Source: Candidatus Rubrivivax defluviihabitans
GTDB taxonomy: Bacteria; Pseudomonadota; Gammaproteobacteria; Burkholderiales; Burkholderiaceae_C
Assembly: GCA_016709385.1 (NCBI GenBank)
Contig: JADJMW010000005.1
Coordinates: 372,001 to 436,000 of the forward strand
Length of the DNA: 64,000 bases
Reading direction: 5' to 3'
The translations under genes were made by a program, and so were the position numbers. Positions 1 to 8,464 of the stretch are shown here, piece by piece (position 1 is the stretch's first letter; each line of letters opens with the position of its first letter). The notes beneath the pieces were generated by a model. The model was not told where the DNA came from, searched no databases, and was given only the letters and a program-made list of their open reading frames with translations.

Positions 1-1365
1 CAGCAGCGTGTCGCGCACCGGGTCCATGCGCGTGGTCACGGCCCAGATCACTTCCTTCCAGTCGCGCACGTTCACGTCGTCGTCGGTGACGACGATGAAC
101 TTCGTATACATGAACTGGCGCAGGAAGCTCCACACGCCGAACATCACGCGCTTGGCGTGCCCCGGGTAGGCCTTCCTGATGGAGATCACCGCCATGCGGT
201 AGCTGCAGCCCTCGGGCGGCAGGTAGAAGTCCACGATCTCGGGAAACTGCTTCTGCAGGATGGGCACGAAGACTTCGTTCAGCGCCACGCCCAGCACCGC
301 CGGTTCGTCGGGCGGCTTGCCGGTGTAGGTGGAGTGGTAGATCGGGTCCTTGCGGTGCGTCAGCCGGTTCAGGCGGAAGACCGGAAACCAGTCCTGCTCG
401 TTGTAGTAGCCGGTGTGGTCGCCGAAGGGCCCTTCCAGCGCGTGCAGGTAGCCGCCCTTCTCCTTCACCGGCACGCCGGCCTCGGACGCCCCTTCGTAGC
501 CGGCCGGCGCCGGCGGAATGTGACCCTCGAGCACGATCTCGGCGCTGGCCGGCACCTGCAGCATCAGGCCGCCCTCGCCGACGCCGGCGTCCACCACCTC
601 GGTGCGGCTGCCGCGCAGCAGGCCGGCGAACTGGTATTCCGACAAGCTGTCGGGCACCGGCGTCACCGCGCCCAGGATGGTGGCCGGGTCGGCGCCCAGC
701 GCCACCACCATCGGAAACGGCTGCCCCGGGTTGGCGCGCGCGAATTCGCGAAAGTCCAGCGCGCCGCCGCGGTGCGCCAGCCAGCGCATGATCACCTCTC
801 GCTTGCCGATCACCTGCTGGCGGTAGATGCCCAGGTTCTGCCGTTGCCGCGGCGCGGCCACGCCCTGCGGGCCGCGCGTGACGACCAGGCCCCAGGTGAT
901 GAGCGGGCCGGCGTCTTCGGGCCAGCAGGTCTGCACCGGCAACTGGCCCAGGTCGATATCGCTGCCTTCCAGCACCACGTCCTGGCAAGGCGCGCGGCGC
1001 TGCACGGCGGGCTTCATGTCCCACACCGCCTTCACCAGGTGCAGCAGCTTGCCGGCGTCCTTCAAGCCCTTGGGTGGCTCGGGTTCCTTCAGCGCCGCCA
1101 GCAGCCGGCCCACGTCGCGCAGATCCGACAAGGACTCGGCGCCCATTCCCAAGGCCACTCGTTTGGGGGTGCCGAAGAGGTTGATCAGGCAGGATATTTT
1201 GTAACCGAGCGGCTGCGTGCACAGCACCGCGGGCCCGCCCGATCGCAGCAGTTGGTCGCCGATGGCCGTCATTTCCAGCTTCGGCGACACCGGTTGGTCG
1301 AGTTTTCGCAACTCGCCGAGCGTTTCCAGCTGGGCCATGAAGTCGCGCAAGTCCCTGTACTTCAT
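1..1365 (-). CDS. ubiD: UbiD family decarboxylase (partial, runs off left edge)
   Basis: The reverse-strand frame opens with ATG at 1365 and stays open to base 1, giving 455 codons that begin MKYRDLRDFMAQLETLGELR. This is the start of 3-octaprenyl-4-hydroxybenzoate carboxy-lyase. UbiD uses prenylated FMN made by UbiX to decarboxylate the ubiquinone precursor in the cytoplasm. The family-typical stretches GPFGDHTGYY and NEQDWFPVFRLNRLTHRKDP are present. The usual length is about 490-520 residues, so only the extreme C-terminus is missing. No ubiX is in the window. Other UbiD-family decarboxylases act on aromatic acids, but the N-terminus fits the ubiquinone type best. Confidence 0.93.
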   Translation of the reverse strand, partial: MKYRDLRDFMAQLETLGELRKLDQPVSPKLEMTAIGDQLLRSGGPAVLCTQPLGYKISCLINLFGTPKRVALGMGAESLSDLRDVGRLLAALKEPEPPKGLKDAGKLLHLVKAVWDMKPAVQRRAPCQDVVLEGSDIDLGQLPVQTCWPEDAGPLITWGLVVTRGPQGVAAPRQRQNLGIYRQQVIGKREVIMRWLAHRGGALDFREFARANPGQPFPMVVALGADPATILGAVTPVPDSLSEYQFAGLLRGSRTEVVDAGVGEGGLMLQVPASAEIVLEGHIPPAPAGYEGASEAGVPVKEKGGYLHALEGPFGDHTGYYNEQDWFPVFRLNRLTHRKDPIYHSTYTGKPPDEPAVLGVALNEVFVPILQKQFPEIVDFYLPPEGCSYRMAVISIRKAYPGHAKRVMFGVWSFLRQFMYTKFIVVTDDDVNVRDWKEVIWAVTTRMDPVRDTLL

Positions 1366-1398
1366 ACGAATTCGTCGTTAGAGGACAATTTGATATTC

Positions 1399-1427
1399 TT
1401 GACCGTATATGAGGCGGTTCCTAGAAT
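1399..1427 (+). promoter_or_regulatory. sigma-70 type promoter for the lytic transglycosylase
   Basis: TTGACC (1399-1404) and TAGAAT (1422-1427) are separated by exactly 17 bases, a near-consensus sigma-70 promoter pointing right. Transcription would start near 1434, leaving a leader of about 190 bases before the ATG at 1626. The same short region must also hold the leftward promoter of ubiD. Confidence 0.6.
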
Positions 1428-1433
1428 CCGCTC

Positions 1434-1625
1434 AGACCTGAAATCACAGGGTTAACCCGCGTCATTGGGCTTCGGCTCGGTGGGCAGCGGGAACGAGCTT
1501 CCCGCCCGGCATAGGGCAACCCGCCCAAAGGGGTCGCTTGCCGGCGAACCATTATTGCCGTGGCCTCGCCCGAGGCGCCCTGCTGTGGGCACATCGGGCA
1601 CTGCCACGGGCTTCAGGAGAAAAAC
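1434..1625 (+). other. long GC-rich structured 5' leader, no gene
   Basis: Between the predicted start site and the transglycosylase ATG there is no plausible gene but several perfect short stems. One is GCGGGAA/TTCCCGC near 1486-1504; another is GCCTC/GAGGC near 1562-1575. The stretch at about 1510-1547, with AGGGCAACCC and then GGGGTCGC, loosely recalls the core of the c-di-GMP-I (GEMM) riboswitch, but key positions differ. Function is unproven. Confidence 0.25.
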
Positions 1626-2522
1626 ATGATGCGAGCCTTAGTCAAGTTGCGCCAGGCGCGTGACGCCGGCACCCGCACGGTCGTGGCGTTTGCCGCCGAC
1701 GTGGGCCGGGGCCTGCTGGAGGTCAGCCACAACACGCTGGCCCTGGTGGGCTTGGCGGCGCTGGCCGTGCTGGCGCTGGCCCTGGGCCGTGCCGACGTGC
1801 GCCACCAGGTGGAAGTGACGGCGCTGGAGTGGCTGCAGACGCGGCATGAAGAACGCACGCTGGCCAGTGGCGACCTGCTGCCCCTGGTGGCCGAGCCCGA
1901 AGCGGTGGCCCGCGCCACCGCCACCAACGTGGCCGAACTGCCGCGCGAACAAGCCTCGCTCACGAACTGGATCGCGCGCCGCTACAAGGTGGCCCCCGAA
2001 GCCGTGGGCGCGCTGGTGCAGGAGGCCTATGCCCTGAGCAAGCGCGCTGGGCTGGACCCGACGCTGATCCTGGCCATCATGGCCGTGGAGTCCAGCTTCA
2101 ACCCCTTCGCGCAGAGCCCGGTAGGCGCCCAGGGCCTGATGCAGGTGATGACGCGCGTGCACGACGAAAAGTATTCCGCCTTCGGCGGCGTGCATGCCGC
2201 CTTCGACCCCATCAGCAACCTGCGCGTGGGCGTGCAGGTGCTCAAGGAGTGCATCGCGCGCGCCGGCAGCGTGCAGGAAGGCCTGCGCTACTACGTGGGT
2301 GCGGCGCTGCTGGAAGGCGACGGCGGCTACGCGGCGCGCGTGATGCTGGAACAGGACCACATGCGCAACGTGGCCAGCGGCAAGAAGGTGCCCCTGAACG
2401 CCAGCAACAAGCCGCCCAAGACGCTGGAAGCCAGCCTGCCGGTGGAGCCGCTGCCGGCGTTGCCCGCCGCCGAAGACAAGGCCGCGCCGGCGCACGAGCA
2501 GGTGGCGCTGCTGGCGCGTTGA
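1626..2522 (+). CDS. membrane-anchored lytic transglycosylase (SLT domain)
   Basis: The protein has 298 residues. The ATG at 1626 follows an AGGAGA ribosome site; a second ATG lies three bases on. The N-terminal 60 residues carry one hydrophobic segment (NTLALVGLAALAVLALALG), a signal anchor that puts the rest in the periplasm. Residues from about 130 to 240 form an SLT domain with the catalytic-glutamate motif AVESSFNPFAQS and the following GAQGLMQVMT. The family cleaves the MurNAc-GlcNAc bond of peptidoglycan and leaves 1,6-anhydro ends. The C-terminus is a low-complexity Ala/Pro tail. It stands alone, and the specific partner machine (pilus, secretion, division) cannot be told from sequence. 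Confidence 0.85.
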   Translation: MMRALVKLRQARDAGTRTVVAFAADVGRGLLEVSHNTLALVGLAALAVLALALGRADVRHQVEVTALEWLQTRHEERTLASGDLLPLVAEPEAVARATATNVAELPREQASLTNWIARRYKVAPEAVGALVQEAYALSKRAGLDPTLILAIMAVESSFNPFAQSPVGAQGLMQVMTRVHDEKYSAFGGVHAAFDPISNLRVGVQVLKECIARAGSVQEGLRYYVGAALLEGDGGYAARVMLEQDHMRNVASGKKVPLNASNKPPKTLEASLPVEPLPALPAAEDKAAPAHEQVALLAR

Positions 2523-2567
2523 CCCGGCGTTGAGCCGCCGCTGAACCCGCCAAGCTACACTGCAGCC

Positions 2568-2676
2568 CTGCGCAACTGGCGATAGGGGCGGCTTGCGCCC
2601 CGAGGTGGAAGACCACCGGGAAGCGCAGGCCGCGGCGGTCTGGAGCCGGCGGCACCCGCCGTTCGCCTGGGCAGCC
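2568..2676 (+). promoter_or_regulatory. ZTP (pfl) riboswitch upstream of glyA
   Basis: The leader has the hallmark order of the pfl motif. It starts with CAACTGGCGA (from 2572), followed by a GC-rich hairpin, then GGTGGAAGACCACCGGGAAG, a second variable hairpin, and the conserved 3' element CCGTTCGCCTGGGCAG ending near 2674. The first and last elements form the pseudoknot and the ligand pocket. Known ZTP riboswitches sense the alarmone that builds up when 10-formyl-THF is scarce, and they turn on folate and purine genes including glyA. A TACACT box at 2556-2561 is a plausible -10 just upstream. About 70 bases separate the element from the glyA ATG, enough for an expression platform. Confidence 0.9.
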
Positions 2677-2747
2677 CTCGACCCCGAGCTGAAGACCCTT
2701 CAGTGCCGGAGCAGGTCGTCGGCCCTTCCACCCCGAAGAGGACTGCC

Positions 2748-3998
2748 ATGTTCGACCGCACGCTTTCCACCGTGGCCCAAACGGACCCGGAAACCTGGGC
2801 CGCCATCGAGGCCGAGAACCGCCGCCAGGAAGAGCACATCGAGCTCATCGCCAGCGAAAACTACGCCAGCCCGGCGGTGATGGCAGCGCAAGGCTGCCAG
2901 ATGACGAACAAGTATGCCGAGGGCTACCCCGGCAAGCGCTACTACGGCGGCTGCGAGTACGTGGACGTGGTGGAGAACCTGGCCATCGAACGCGTGAAGC
3001 AGCTCTTCGGCGCCAGCTTCGCCAACGTGCAGGCCAACAGCGGCAGCCAGGCCAACCAGGCGGTGTTCTTCGGCCTGCTGCAGCCCGGCGACACCATCAT
3101 GGGCATGAGCCTGGCCGAAGGCGGCCACCTCACGCACGGCATGGCGCTGAACATGAGCGGCAAGTGGTTCAAGGTGGTCAGCTACGGCCTGGACGCGCAA
3201 GAGGCCATCGACTACGAGGCCATGGAGCGGCTGGCGCACGAACACCGCCCCAAGCTCATCATCGCCGGCGCCAGCGCCTACAGCCTGCGCATCGACTTCG
3301 AGCGCTTCGCGCGCGTGGCCAAGGCCGTGGGCGCCATCTTCATGGTCGACATGGCGCACTACGCGGGCCTGATCGCCGCCGGCGTCTACCCCAACCCGCT
3401 GCCCCATGCCGACGTCGTGACCAGCACCACGCACAAGAGCCTGCGCGGCCCGCGCGGCGGCATCGTGCTGACCAACGACGAGGCGATTGCGAAGAAGATC
3501 AACAGCGCCATCTTCCCCGGCATCCAGGGCGGGCCGCTGATGCACGTGATCGCCGCCAAGGCGGTGGCCTTCAAGGAAGCGCTGGCGCCGGAATTCAAGG
3601 TCTACCAGCAGCAGGTGGTGGACAACGCCCGCGTGCTGGCCGAGACGCTGGCCCAGCGCGGCCTGCGCATCGTGAGCGGCCGCACCGAGAGCCACGTGAT
3701 GCTGGTGGACCTGCGGCCGAAGAACCTGACCGGCAAGGAAGCCGAGGCCATCCTGGGCCAGGCACACATGACCTGCAACAAGAACGGCATCCCCAACGAC
3801 CCGCAGAAGCCCATGGTCACCAGCGGCATCCGGCTGGGCACGCCGGCCATGACGACGCGCGGCTTCGGCCAGGAACAGGCGCGCCAGACGGCGCACCTGA
3901 TCGCCGACGTGCTGGACCGGCCGCACGACGAAGCCAACCTGGCCGCGGTGCGCGCCAGGGTGGCGGCGCTGACGCGCGACTTCCCGGTCTACCGGTGA
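2748..3998 (+). CDS. glyA: serine hydroxymethyltransferase
   Basis: The protein has 416 residues, the usual length for bacterial SHMT. It interconverts serine plus THF with glycine plus 5,10-methylene-THF in the cytoplasm and supplies one-carbon units. The PLP lysine is K230 in STTHKSLRGPRGG. The N-terminal IELIASENYASPAV and the ANSGSQANQA region are classical. The start at 2748 was chosen over an in-frame upstream ATG at 2703 because MFDRTLSTVAQTDPE matches the family start and GAGG lies just before it. It is preceded by a ZTP riboswitch and followed 14 bases later by nrdR, so the two probably share a transcript. Confidence 0.98.
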   Translation: MFDRTLSTVAQTDPETWAAIEAENRRQEEHIELIASENYASPAVMAAQGCQMTNKYAEGYPGKRYYGGCEYVDVVENLAIERVKQLFGASFANVQANSGSQANQAVFFGLLQPGDTIMGMSLAEGGHLTHGMALNMSGKWFKVVSYGLDAQEAIDYEAMERLAHEHRPKLIIAGASAYSLRIDFERFARVAKAVGAIFMVDMAHYAGLIAAGVYPNPLPHADVVTSTTHKSLRGPRGGIVLTNDEAIAKKINSAIFPGIQGGPLMHVIAAKAVAFKEALAPEFKVYQQQVVDNARVLAETLAQRGLRIVSGRTESHVMLVDLRPKNLTGKEAEAILGQAHMTCNKNGIPNDPQKPMVTSGIRLGTPAMTTRGFGQEQARQTAHLIADVLDRPHDEANLAAVRARVAALTRDFPVYR

Positions 3999-4012
3999 GC
4001 CGCGGAAACGCG

Positions 4013-4456
4013 ATGCGCTGCCCCTACTGCGCCCACGAAGAGACGCAGGTCGTCGAGACGCGCGAGTCCGACGAAGGCGACGTCATCCGCCGCCGCCGCC
4101 GCTGCCTGAAGTGCGACAAGCGCTTCACCACCTACGAGCGGCCCGAGATCACGCTGCCGGCGGTGGTGAAGAAGGACGGCGCGCGCGTCGAATTCGACCC
4201 CGCCAAGCTGCGCGCTTCCATGCTGCTGGCGTTGCGCAAGCGCCCGGTGAGCATGGAGCAGATCGACGCGGCGCTGGAACGCATCCAGGAAAAGCTGCTG
4301 GCCAGCGCGGCGAAGGAGATCCCCAGCGCGCGGCTGGGGGAACTGGTGATGCGCGAGCTCAAGCGCATCGACAAGGTGGCCTACGTGCGCTTTGCCTCGG
4401 TGTACCGCGAGTTCGAGGACGTGGATGCGTTCCGGCAGCTGATCCGCGACATCTGA
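4013..4456 (+). CDS. nrdR: transcriptional repressor NrdR
   Basis: The protein has 147 residues. A zinc ribbon with C3, C6, C31 and C34 is followed by the run of arginines that contacts NrdR boxes. An ATP-cone domain covers roughly residues 49-139. NrdR represses ribonucleotide reductase operons according to dATP/ATP occupancy of the cone. The ATG at 4013 gives the canonical MRCPYC start. The glyA-nrdR pair is common in betaproteobacteria. No ribonucleotide reductase gene lies in this window. Confidence 0.98.
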   Translation: MRCPYCAHEETQVVETRESDEGDVIRRRRRCLKCDKRFTTYERPEITLPAVVKKDGARVEFDPAKLRASMLLALRKRPVSMEQIDAALERIQEKLLASAAKEIPSARLGELVMRELKRIDKVAYVRFASVYREFEDVDAFRQLIRDI

Positions 4457-4475
4457 TCGACAGGGCCTGATCCGG

Positions 4476-4496
4476 GCACCCCCCACCGGGGGATGC
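4476..4496 (+). terminator. possible stem-loop downstream of nrdR
   Basis: GCA-CCCCC and GGGGG-A-TGC pair around a short loop, with one bulged A. There is no T-run, so this is at best a factor-dependent terminator or an intergenic palindrome. The GC-rich stretch continues to about 4560 without a gene. Confidence 0.3.
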
Positions 4497-4607
4497 GCTG
4501 CGGGGGCCCACCTCAGGGCCGGGGGCCGAGCCCTCCCCAAGGGGAAGCGCGGCGGCGCGCGGATTCCTACAGTGAGCGCCATGCCCTCACTGCACGGAGC
4601 CCCGAAG

Positions 4608-5153
4608 ATGAAGCGCCACTCCACCCCCCGCCGCCAGCGCGGCACCACGCTGGTCGAAGCCGCCACCGTGATCGCCATCGTTTCCATCGTCACCGCCGTG
4701 GCGCTGCCGAATTTCGGGCCCAGCGTGGAACGGCGCCATATCGAGGGCGCCGCCGCGCAGCTGGAGACCGACCTGCAACTGGCCCGCGCCACGGCCGTGG
4801 CCAGCAATGCCGGCGTGCGCGTGAATTTCCAGGTGCTGGCCGACGGCGGCAGCTGCTACGTGATGCACACCGGCGCCGCCGGCGACTGCAGCTGCACGGA
4901 AGAAGGCCAGCCGGAGTGCCGACCCGGCGCCGAGGCGCTGCGCACGGCGCACTACGGGCCGGGCGTGCCGGTGCGCATCGCTTCCAACAGCCGGTCGATC
5001 CTGTTCGACCCCGTGGCAGGAACCGTGACGCCCACCGCGACGATGAAGGTGCAGGGCCGCAGCGGTTCCGCGGTGCACCAGATCGTCAACGTGATGGGGC
5101 GCGTGCGTTCGTGCTCGCCGGCACCGGCGTTGCCGGGGTTCCGCCCCTGCTGA
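4608..5153 (+). CDS. fimT: GspH/FimT-type minor pseudopilin
   Basis: The protein has 181 residues. It starts with a short basic leader ending RQRG, followed by TTLVEAATVIAIVSIVTAVA, a type III prepilin signal. Peptidase PilD would cut after the Gly, and the hydrophobic helix would pack into the pilus core. The globular part has paired cysteines typical of GspH/FimT proteins. ATG 4608 is preferred over upstream GTG 4572 and ATG 4581 because it gives a normal leader length. It opens a run of six minor-pilin-like genes that prime type IV pilus assembly. It appears intact, unlike most of its neighbours. Confidence 0.85.
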   Translation: MKRHSTPRRQRGTTLVEAATVIAIVSIVTAVALPNFGPSVERRHIEGAAAQLETDLQLARATAVASNAGVRVNFQVLADGGSCYVMHTGAAGDCSCTEEGQPECRPGAEALRTAHYGPGVPVRIASNSRSILFDPVAGTVTPTATMKVQGRSGSAVHQIVNVMGRVRSCSPAPALPGFRPC

Positions 5154-5256
5154 CCCCCCATTCGCGGGGGCCGGCGGACGGAAGGCGACCGATGCCCGAC
5201 GAACGGCATCCGCGGGAGACCGGCATTCCCTGCGGGCTCGCGATAATGATTTCACG

Positions 5257-5754
5257 ATGAAAGCAAGATCGTTCGCACACGCCCGCCGTGAAACAGCGTC
5301 AGGCTTCACGCTGGTCGAGTTGATGATCGCCGTGGTGATCGTCGCCCTGCTGGCGTCGATCGCCCTGCCGAGCTTCATGGATTCCATCCGCAAGAGCCGG
5401 CGCTCGGAGGCCTTCGCGGCCTTGTCGGCGGTGCAGCAGGCGCAGGAGCGGTGGCGCGGGAAGCAACGGCAGTTCGTACGCCGAGTCATTGACCTACGCC
5501 GCCAAGGCGCCGCCCCTGGCTGGGAATGGCGTCCGCTAGCCACGGCGAAGTCGGGCTACTACACGGTTTCGCGATCCTGGCGCAAGCGCAACGGGTTACA
5601 CCGTCACGGCGACGGCTGCCAAGTGGCACTTCCCAGGATCCGACGGCAACCGCAAGTGCCGCCGCGCGGCGTGCGCATGGCGGCGGCAACCTCATGGCTC
5701 TGCGGGCCGCCGGATCCGCCTCTCCCCGACGCCATCCGCTGCTGGGCGAAATGA
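5257..5754 (+). pseudogene. pilE: PilE-like type IV pilin, multiply frame-broken
   Basis: The N-terminus is a textbook prepilin: basic leader, then SGFTLVELMIAVVIVALLAS and the helix down to QAQERWRG at about residue 70. After base 5460 the reading jumps between frames several times. YAESLTYA is read in one frame, AKSGYYTVS in another, SATGYTVTATAA in the third, then GGGNLM and finally PLPDAIRCWAK back in the first. Those fragments, in that order, match the usual PilE body (SGYYT, ATGYTVTA, DGNCK, GGNLM, RCWA). At least five one-base indels within 300 bases are needed to explain this. Either the gene is dead or the local sequence is poor. The nominal open frame ends at 5754 and overlaps the next start. 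Confidence 0.75.
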
Positions 5755-6359
5755 CGATGCGGCGTCCAACCCCGCAGGACCAGCGTGCCTTCACGCTGGT
5801 CGAGTCGATGATCGCGATCGCGGTGCTCGCCGTGATCCTGACACTGGCCGCACCGAGCTTCCGTGACTTCATCCTGATGCAGCGGCTCAAGGGCATTCAT
5901 GCTCAAGTCCCCACCGACATGCAGCTCGCGCGCACTGAGGCCGCCAGCCGGGGCTTGATGGTCAACGTGCGAGTGCAGCCCGACAACGGATCGGTTTCCT
6001 GCTACATCCTGTTCACCGACAGCGGGTGGCCATTTCCCAATAGGCCGAGCAACCGCTGCGACTGCAGGCAGGCCGAGGGAAGTCGCTGCACGATCGTCGG
6101 CACGACCGAAATCAAAACGGTCCAGGTGCCGAGTTCGCAGAAGGTGTTCCTGTCGCCGGCTGGCCACTTTGCCTTCGACCCGGTAACGGGCGGTCTGGTC
6201 ATGCAACTCAATGAGTCCGGCAATCCGATTGGCGAGTCATTCACGATCGTGGCGTCTATCGACGCCCCGCGCAGCCTGGGCACGAGCATCGGCCTGAGCG
6301 GCCGTCCCACGGTGTGCAGTCCCGCGTTATCGACCTTGCCCGGAGCGGCCTGCCCATGA
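5751..6359 (+). CDS. second GspH/FimU-type minor pilin
   Basis: The protein has 202 residues. ATG 5751 (another at 5757) gives a short leader and then AFTLVESMIAIAVLAVILTL, a prepilin helix with the essential Glu at +5. The body contains a cysteine-rich SCYILFTDSG...CDCRQ region similar to the first GspH/FimT protein of this operon. It overlaps pilE by four bases at its start (ATGA) and pilW by four at its end, so translation is probably coupled. The role is expected to be initiation of pilus assembly and tip-complex formation. The frame is intact. Confidence 0.82.
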   Translation: MTMRRPTPQDQRAFTLVESMIAIAVLAVILTLAAPSFRDFILMQRLKGIHAQVPTDMQLARTEAASRGLMVNVRVQPDNGSVSCYILFTDSGWPFPNRPSNRCDCRQAEGSRCTIVGTTEIKTVQVPSSQKVFLSPAGHFAFDPVTGGLVMQLNESGNPIGESFTIVASIDAPRSLGTSIGLSGRPTVCSPALSTLPGAACP

Positions 6360-7074
6360 TTCGACGCATCTCCGTGGGAGCCCGCGCGCGCCAGCGCGGA
6401 CTGTCGCTCGTCGAGATGATGGTCGGCATCGCAGTCGGCCTGTTCGTCGTCGCCGGCGCCGTCGTCGTCGTGACGACGCAGCTCGGTGACAACCGCCGGC
6501 TCCTGCTGGAGACCCAGGTGCAGCAGGACCTTCGCGCCACCGCCGACATCATCACGCGCGAGTTGCGCCGAGCGGGGGCTGACAGCACCCCGATGAACCA
6601 GATTTGGGCTCCAGGCATCGGCACGACCCTGAATACGCGAACGAGCATCACGCACAGCGACGAGTTCCGGCAGGTCAACTTCGAATACCTGCGGGTCACG
6701 CCAGCGGGCGAGCAGCCGGGACCCTGGGGCTTCCAGCTCGACGTCGGCAGAGGCGTGATCCGCACGCTGTTGGGCACCGGCGGGTGGCAGGATCTGACCG
6801 ATGGCAATGCGATGAAAGTGACGGATTTCCGCGTTCGCCCCCAGGCCCCCATCGTGCACGACATCCCCTGCCAGCGGGGCTGCGGCGGCAACCCGGCCGA
6901 CACCATGCTGGCCCACGCTGACGACGCGCGTCTACGACATCGAGATCAGCGCGCACGCGGGCTTCCGACCTCAACGTCCAGCGCAGCATTCGCAGCCAGG
7001 TGCGGGTGCGCAATGATGTGCTGACGAAGCGTGGTGGGGTCCTGCTGCCCCCCAACCAGATGTGCCCCGCATGA
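6356..7074 (+). CDS. pilW: PilW minor pilin, two frame breaks near the C-terminus
   Basis: ATG 6356 gives MIRRISVGARARQRG followed by LSLVEMMVGIAVGLFVVAGA, the PilW prepilin signature, and a body with QVQQDLRATADIITRELRRAG typical of PilW. In the original frame the sequence turns to nonsense after about 6909. Correcting one extra base near 6909-6911 gives TLTTRVYDIEISAHA. Restoring one lost base near 6957-6961 gives DLNVQRSIRSQVRVRNDV, the normal PilW end, with a stop at 7072-7074 that overlaps the pilX ATG. The uncorrected frame stops at 7024. PilW, PilX and PilV form the pilus tip complex with PilY1. Confidence 0.8.
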
Positions 7075-8464
7075 ACAAGCGCCCGGCCGCGCACATCGGT
7101 TGCCCCGGTTTCCCGCTCGGTGGGAACAGTCGCCGGCGCGAGCGAGGCCTTGCCTCCTTGATCGTCGTCGCGGTGCTGTTCTTCATCGTCTCGCTGGTGG
7201 CGGCCTACACCAGCCGAAACATGATCTTCGAGCAGCGCACGTCGGGCAACCAGTACCGTTCGACGCAGGCCATCGAGGCGGCCGAGGCGGGGGTCGAATG
7301 GGCGCTGGCGATGCTCAACAACGGCCGCCTCGATGCCAACTGCGCACCAACCGCCGACGCTGGCCAAAGCTCGTTCCGGCAGCGTTATCTGTCGACCTCG
7401 GCAAACACGGGCTTGATCGTGCCGACCATCGACGATGGCTCCGGTGCACCGCGTGCCATGACCACGGCCGATCCGCAATGGGCCCTCGGCGAGGGCAACC
7501 TGTGGCCGAGTTGCGTCTTCGACGGCACCGACTGGTCGTGCAGTTGCCAGTCAGGCGCCGGTGCGCCGGCTATCGTGGCGCCCGACGCGAGCACGGGTGT
7601 CTTCCCTGCCTTCCGCGTGCGCTTCGTGCGCGCGAGCACGACTCGGCCCGAAGTCGTGCGCCTAGAGGTCAACGGCTGCACGCGTCTCGAGAACGACTGC
7701 CTGAGCTTCCCGGCTACGGCGGTTGCTGGCGAGGGGCGCGCCAGCGTACGCGTGCTCGTCGCGCTGCAGAGTGCGTTGCCGTCGATACCCACTGCTGCAC
7801 TCACCGTGCGCGGTGACCTCGATGATGCAGACGACATCCGCGTGTTCAATGCCACCCCGGGCAGCAGCGGCATCGCCGTTACGGCTGGAGGCGCGATCAA
7901 TGGCTTTGATGTGGACGATGTTCACCTCGGCGGCGCCCCCGGTACACCGGTCGACGCGGCCTTGCTCTTGGCGCCCGACCCCGCGCTCGGCGTTGGTGCG
8001 GTACCCGACGGTCCCCGCCTGTTCGCCGCCATCTTCGGCGCCAGCGACGTGACCTATCGCGACCAGGCGGCCACGCTGGTGCTCGACTGCAACGCCGGTT
8101 GCGACGCCGACTTCGTGCGCGGCGTGGCCGCGCGCAACCCGGGCCGCATCCTGTGGGCCCAGGGCGACGTCGATCTTGATGCAGGCGGCCCCCTGGGCGC
8201 CCCGAACGACCCGGTGCTGCTCGTCGTCGAAGGCGGGCTGAACGTCGCCATCCCGTCTACGGCCTGATTCACGGCCGGGATGCGAACTGGCTCGCCACCG
8301 GCGCTGCCACCGGCGTCATCCGCGGCGCAATGATCGCCGAGAACGATCTCGACCTCAGCGGCGGTGCTTCATTCAGCGTCGTGCACGACGCCCAGGTGCT
8401 GTCGCGGTTGCGCTGGCGCCACGGCTCCTTCGTGCGCGTGCCTGGCAGCTGGAGGGACTTCTGA
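7071..8464 (+). CDS. pilX: PilX-type pilus assembly protein, one frame break
   Basis: ATG 7071 overlaps the pilW stop. After a 25-residue basic leader comes GLASLIVVAVLFFIVSLVAA and the helix motif QAIEAAEAGVEWALAML, both typical of PilX. The frame stops early at 8267. Adding one C to the CCC run at 8252-8254 restores VYGLIHGRDANW and carries the reading to a stop at 8462-8464 that overlaps the pilV ATG, as expected in this operon. The total length would be about 464 residues. The homopolymer position makes a sequencing error likely. Confidence 0.78.

Noticed and set aside
2700..3926. Long open frame on the minus strand opposite glyA
   Set aside because: Its His/Gly/Ala-rich product has no motif, and glyA on the plus strand is certain. 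Codon bias in GC-rich DNA opens antisense frames.
4476..4560. REP-like repetitive element after nrdR
   Set aside because: Only one copy is visible in the window, so repetitiveness cannot be shown; only a weak stem-loop is listed.
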